DNA of 64,000 bases from assembly GCA_023394955.1 (NCBI GenBank), contig JAEWZY010000010.1, positions 1 through 64,000 of the forward strand. Direction: 5' to 3'. Below are positions 61,709-64,000 of the stretch, one piece after another (within the stretch, counting starts at the first letter, position 1; every line of letters begins with the position of its first letter). A program made the position numbers and the translations under genes. Under the pieces are notes generated by a model, which was given only the letters and a program-made list of their open reading frames with translations, was not told where the DNA came from and searched no databases. Source of the stretch: Bacillota bacterium (GTDB lineage Bacteria > Bacillota > UBA4882 > UBA8346).

Positions 61709-62779
61709 CTATGCCACCCCCTGACCGGTTAATGATTTGATGATTGCTTCGTATACTTCATTTACGGACGGAATTGTCCCATTGAGCTTGCCAAAAAGGC
61801 CAACCTGAGTTCGGCCGTTAACGGCGAGCCTTACATCTTCAACTAGCTGACCGGCGCTCATCTCCACCACCAGGAAACGTTTGCCGCTCTCAGCCAATTC
61901 CTTGATCTGTTTTGAAGGGAAGGGCCATAAAGTCACCGGCCGGAATAACCCGACCTTTTTACCTTGGGCTTTGGCTTTGGCAATCGCCGATTTGGCCACC
62001 CGGGCCGAGGTTCCGTAAGCCACGACAACTAAATCCGCCTCTTTGACGTCTTCCTCAACAAACCGGACTTCGTTAGCTTCGATTGCTTGATATTTCTTTT
62101 GAATCCGGACGTTGATCTTCTCCAGATCCTCTCCGACCAAGCCCAAGCTGTTAATGATACTTTGCGGCTTGCCGTTCATCATTCCCGTGGTAGCCCACGG
62201 TTTGGCCGGAATTTGGAGGTCTTTGACTTCGGTCAGGGTAACCGGTTCCATCATCTGTCCCAGGAGACCGTCGGCCAATACCATTACCGGGTTGCGATAT
62301 TTATCAGCCGTTACAAAAGCTTGATACATTAAATCGATAATTTCCTGCACCGACGCGGGGGCAAACACCACCAACCGGTAGTCGCCATGTCCGCCGCCCT
62401 TGGTAGCTTGAAAATAATCGGATTGGGACGGGCTTAATCCTCCCAATCCCGGTCCACCCCGGCATACGTTCACAATCACGCACGGTAACTCGGCGCCGGC
62501 GGCATAGGAGATCCCTTCCATTTTCAAACTGATTCCGGGGCTGGATGATGAGGTCATCACCCGGGCGCCGGCGCCGGCAGCTCCATAAACCATGTTGATG
62601 GCGCTGACTTCACTTTCGGCTTGAATAAAGGTCCCGCCAACCTCCGGCATTCTCCGGGACATATATTCCGGGACTTCATTTTGGGGTGTAATCGGGTATC
62701 CAAAAAAGAAACGGCAGCCCGCCCGGATCGCTCCTTCGGCAATAGCTTCGTTGCCTTTCATCATCACACGTTCCGCCAT
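61709..62779 (-). CDS. korA: 2-oxoacid:ferredoxin oxidoreductase alpha subunit
   Basis: 356 residues: KGNEAIAEGAIRAGCRFFFG, YPITPQNEVPEYMSRRMPE, ESEVSAINMVYGAAGAGARV, TSSSSPGISLKMEGISYAAG and a C-terminal transketolase-like domain (FRPVTLWPFPSKQIKELA). Gene order ferredoxin-alpha-beta-gamma is that of the KGOR/VOR subfamily. RBS GAGGAGG. Confidence 0.92.
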   Translation of the reverse strand: MAERVMMKGNEAIAEGAIRAGCRFFFGYPITPQNEVPEYMSRRMPEVGGTFIQAESEVSAINMVYGAAGAGARVMTSSSSPGISLKMEGISYAAGAELPCVIVNVCRGGPGLGGLSPSQSDYFQATKGGGHGDYRLVVFAPASVQEIIDLMYQAFVTADKYRNPVMVLADGLLGQMMEPVTLTEVKDLQIPAKPWATTGMMNGKPQSIINSLGLVGEDLEKINVRIQKKYQAIEANEVRFVEEDVKEADLVVVAYGTSARVAKSAIAKAKAQGKKVGLFRPVTLWPFPSKQIKELAESGKRFLVVEMSAGQLVEDVRLAVNGRTQVGLFGKLNGTIPSVNEVYEAIIKSLTGQGVA

Positions 62780-62793
62780 ATAAAAACCTCCTC

Positions 62794-62997
62794 TTATTTA
62801 TAAACCTCAATCACCACATCCGGGCACATCCGGGCGCAAAAGGCGCAACCGATGCATTGATCCTGCGCGGTGACTTCGGCGGGTCGGTAACCTTTAGAGT
62901 TGAAGCGTTCGGCCATATGAATGATTTTTTTCGGACAAACACTGACGCATAACTCACAGCCTTTACAACGTTCTTCATTGAATTTCACTTGAGCCAT
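62794..62997 (-). CDS. korD: 2-oxoacid:ferredoxin oxidoreductase ferredoxin-like delta subunit
   Basis: 67 residues with two [4Fe-4S] motifs, CKGCELCVSVCPKK and CIGCAFCARMCPD. First gene of the kor operon, after RBS GGAGG. Carries electrons from the TPP site to free ferredoxin. Confidence 0.92.
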   Translation of the reverse strand: MAQVKFNEERCKGCELCVSVCPKKIIHMAERFNSKGYRPAEVTAQDQCIGCAFCARMCPDVVIEVYK

Positions 62998-63168
62998 CCC
63001 CTGTCCTCCTCCGTGTTATTTTAATAATGTTATGACAATTGAATAATCGTTCTAAAAATTAAATCCGAAAACTTAATATTTCGCATGAAAAAGGTTGAGC
63101 TATATAACACAGCTTTCAATCAGCGAATCCGTGTAATCCGAGTAGAAATTTATTATTACCTGATAATA

Positions 63169-63197
63169 ATTATAAACCCAAAAGTCGTCGAATGCAA
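63169..63197 (-). promoter_or_regulatory. Probable kor operon promoter
   Basis: TTGCAT (63192-63197), 17 bases, TATAAT (63169-63174), in the 307-base gap 62998-63304. A second TATAAT lies at 63232-63237 without a good -35. No gene is visible in this gap. Confidence 0.5.
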
Positions 63198-63304
63198 TCT
63201 CCATATCTTATGAAATTTGGGTGTTACAGTCATTATAACTCAAATTGTGAAGATCTGACGACTTAATATTTTGTAAATATATATGTATCTAATAGCAGAA
63301 TCCT

Positions 63305-63979
63305 CTATTTTATGGACAACCAAGGCGGAAGCATTGCCAATTGAAGCGGGAAAACAGGATAACCCGTAAAAAAGTCGATATTATCGGCTAAAAAACCGCT
63401 CTCCACCGCATAAAACATGATCGGTAGCTCCATTCGGCCAGCAATTTCGTGGATCACCGGTAAACCTTGACGCCAGATTTCCAAAGTCGTTTCTCGTCCC
63501 AAATTGATGTTGGCTACCAAACCGGTAGCTCCAATCCGGCCCGCGTTTTGAAGGCTTTCGATTAACCTGGCGGCCTCGTCCGCATTTCTGGTTTCAGGCC
63601 GGAACGGATTGATTACCACCCAGAAATCATAGGGTTCAGCCATGAAATACTGGTTGAACCGGCCAAGCGCCCTGGCCCCGACCGGATCGCCGCCGACATC
63701 AACGACCACCCGGTAGGAATGGTCTTGCAGCAAACTATAAATACGGGGTGAAAGGGCCGGAATATCCACATTTTCCATGGCCAATTCACTGGAGACTACT
63801 GTAATTCCGGTTTGTTCCATCTGAACCGTCAAATCGCGGGAGCGAAAGTATGGATTGACAATATCCAGGTCGATCAGACCGATTCGCCCCTGATCCTCAT
63901 TCTTCAAGTGTTTCGCGTAGTTGACGGCGAATTCGGTCTTGCCGCTGCCGTAAGCCCCGCCGATGATCGTAATGCGCAT
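63305..63979 (-). CDS. P-loop ATPase of the SIMIBI/MinD type
   Basis: 224 residues. Walker A GGAYGSGKTEFAVNYAK, switch region GLIDLDIVNPYFRSRDL and VVVDVGGDPVGARALGRF. Resembles cytoplasmic deviant Walker/MinD-like nucleotide-binding proteins found beside oxidoreductase operons in clostridia. No specific function can be read. ATG start with AAAGGAG. It lies upstream of the kor operon on the same strand, separated by a promoter-bearing gap. Confidence 0.75.
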   Translation of the reverse strand: MRITIIGGAYGSGKTEFAVNYAKHLKNEDQGRIGLIDLDIVNPYFRSRDLTVQMEQTGITVVSSELAMENVDIPALSPRIYSLLQDHSYRVVVDVGGDPVGARALGRFNQYFMAEPYDFWVVINPFRPETRNADEAARLIESLQNAGRIGATGLVANINLGRETTLEIWRQGLPVIHEIAGRMELPIMFYAVESGFLADNIDFFTGYPVFPLQLAMLPPWLSIK

Positions 63980-64000
63980 GGAATATCTCCTTTTTGAAAC

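Noticed and set aside
63084..63216. Short minus-strand frame starting MEIAFDDFWVYNYY
   Set aside because: No ribosome site, and it overlaps the predicted promoter.
63176..63264. Interleaved repeats ACCCAAA/TTTGGGT and AAGTCGTC/GACGACTT before korD
   Set aside because: They straddle the predicted promoter, so they cannot all be in one RNA; 7-8 base arms this far apart may arise by chance.
1..63999. Insertion sequences, phage genes, CRISPR arrays, tRNA, rRNA, toxin-antitoxin pairs
   Set aside because: Looked for on both strands and not found; gene content and codon style look uniform, giving no sign of a recently acquired island.

Overview
The window is a gene-dense, moderate-GC chromosomal segment of an anaerobic, endospore-forming member of the Bacillota (Clostridia-like). 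This rests on a CggR-controlled glycolytic operon, whiA, spmA/spmB, the sepF-ylmH-divIVA division cluster, anaerobic class III ribonucleotide reductase, a four-subunit 2-oxoacid:ferredoxin oxidoreductase, split ferredoxin-linked glutamate synthase genes, type III glutamine synthetase, and many UUG/GUG starts preceded by strong GGAGG sites. No phage, insertion sequence, CRISPR array, tRNA or rRNA was seen. One tmRNA gene is present.

Layout. 1-450: arsenic-type ArsR repressor with two matching operators. 450-20857: a nitrogen-assimilation island. It holds asnB, a nine-gene leftward operon (three split GltB parts, ferredoxin, FAD/NAD reductase, glnA, an ANTAR antiterminator, carA, and a carB fused to a DapF-like domain), a divergent glnN (GSIII), an Amt-PII fusion and a second asnB. 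20950-23685: tmRNA, smpB and a membrane-anchored spermidine-synthase-like protein. 23928-28003: acetate kinase, TrmB-type regulator, thioesterase and a chemoreceptor with a two-CW tail. 28261-36021: secG-eno-gpmI-tpiA-pgk-gapA-cggR. 36151-38399: whiA and the opposing spmAB pair. 38484-48442: division/cell-envelope genes running on from nrdR-nrdD-nrdG-pgeF. 48538-50595: a c-di-GMP riboswitch unit (HD-GYP protein plus a duplicated SpeD-like protein). 50652-55138: gene remnant, DUF378 protein, chemoreceptor, SulP transporter. 55146-58051: feoB, a Cys-rich-FeoA fusion and fur, with Fur boxes. 58338-60421: secreted EEP-family protein and a possible small-protein locus. 60423-63979: kor operon and a P-loop ATPase.

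The most striking material is the nitrogen island. Three separate leaders (asnB, glt operon, glnN) each hold a 5-bp hairpin closed by C-G around a six-base loop AAAGGC or AATGGC, and in each the 3' arm of that hairpin is also the 5' arm of an intrinsic terminator. This is the expected target of an ANTAR antiterminator, and an ANTAR gene whose receiver domain has lost its phospho-acceptor Asp lies inside the glt operon. The operon ends in a CarB protein carrying a DapF-fold domain in which both catalytic cysteines are replaced (Ser and Ala) while many substrate-binding residues remain. I infer a self-controlling glutamine/glutamate/asparagine/carbamoyl-phosphate regulon with a possible new amino-acid-sensing domain on CarB.

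Limits: all functional calls come from reading motifs in the sequence, without database searches. Promoters, operators and start codons are by inspection.
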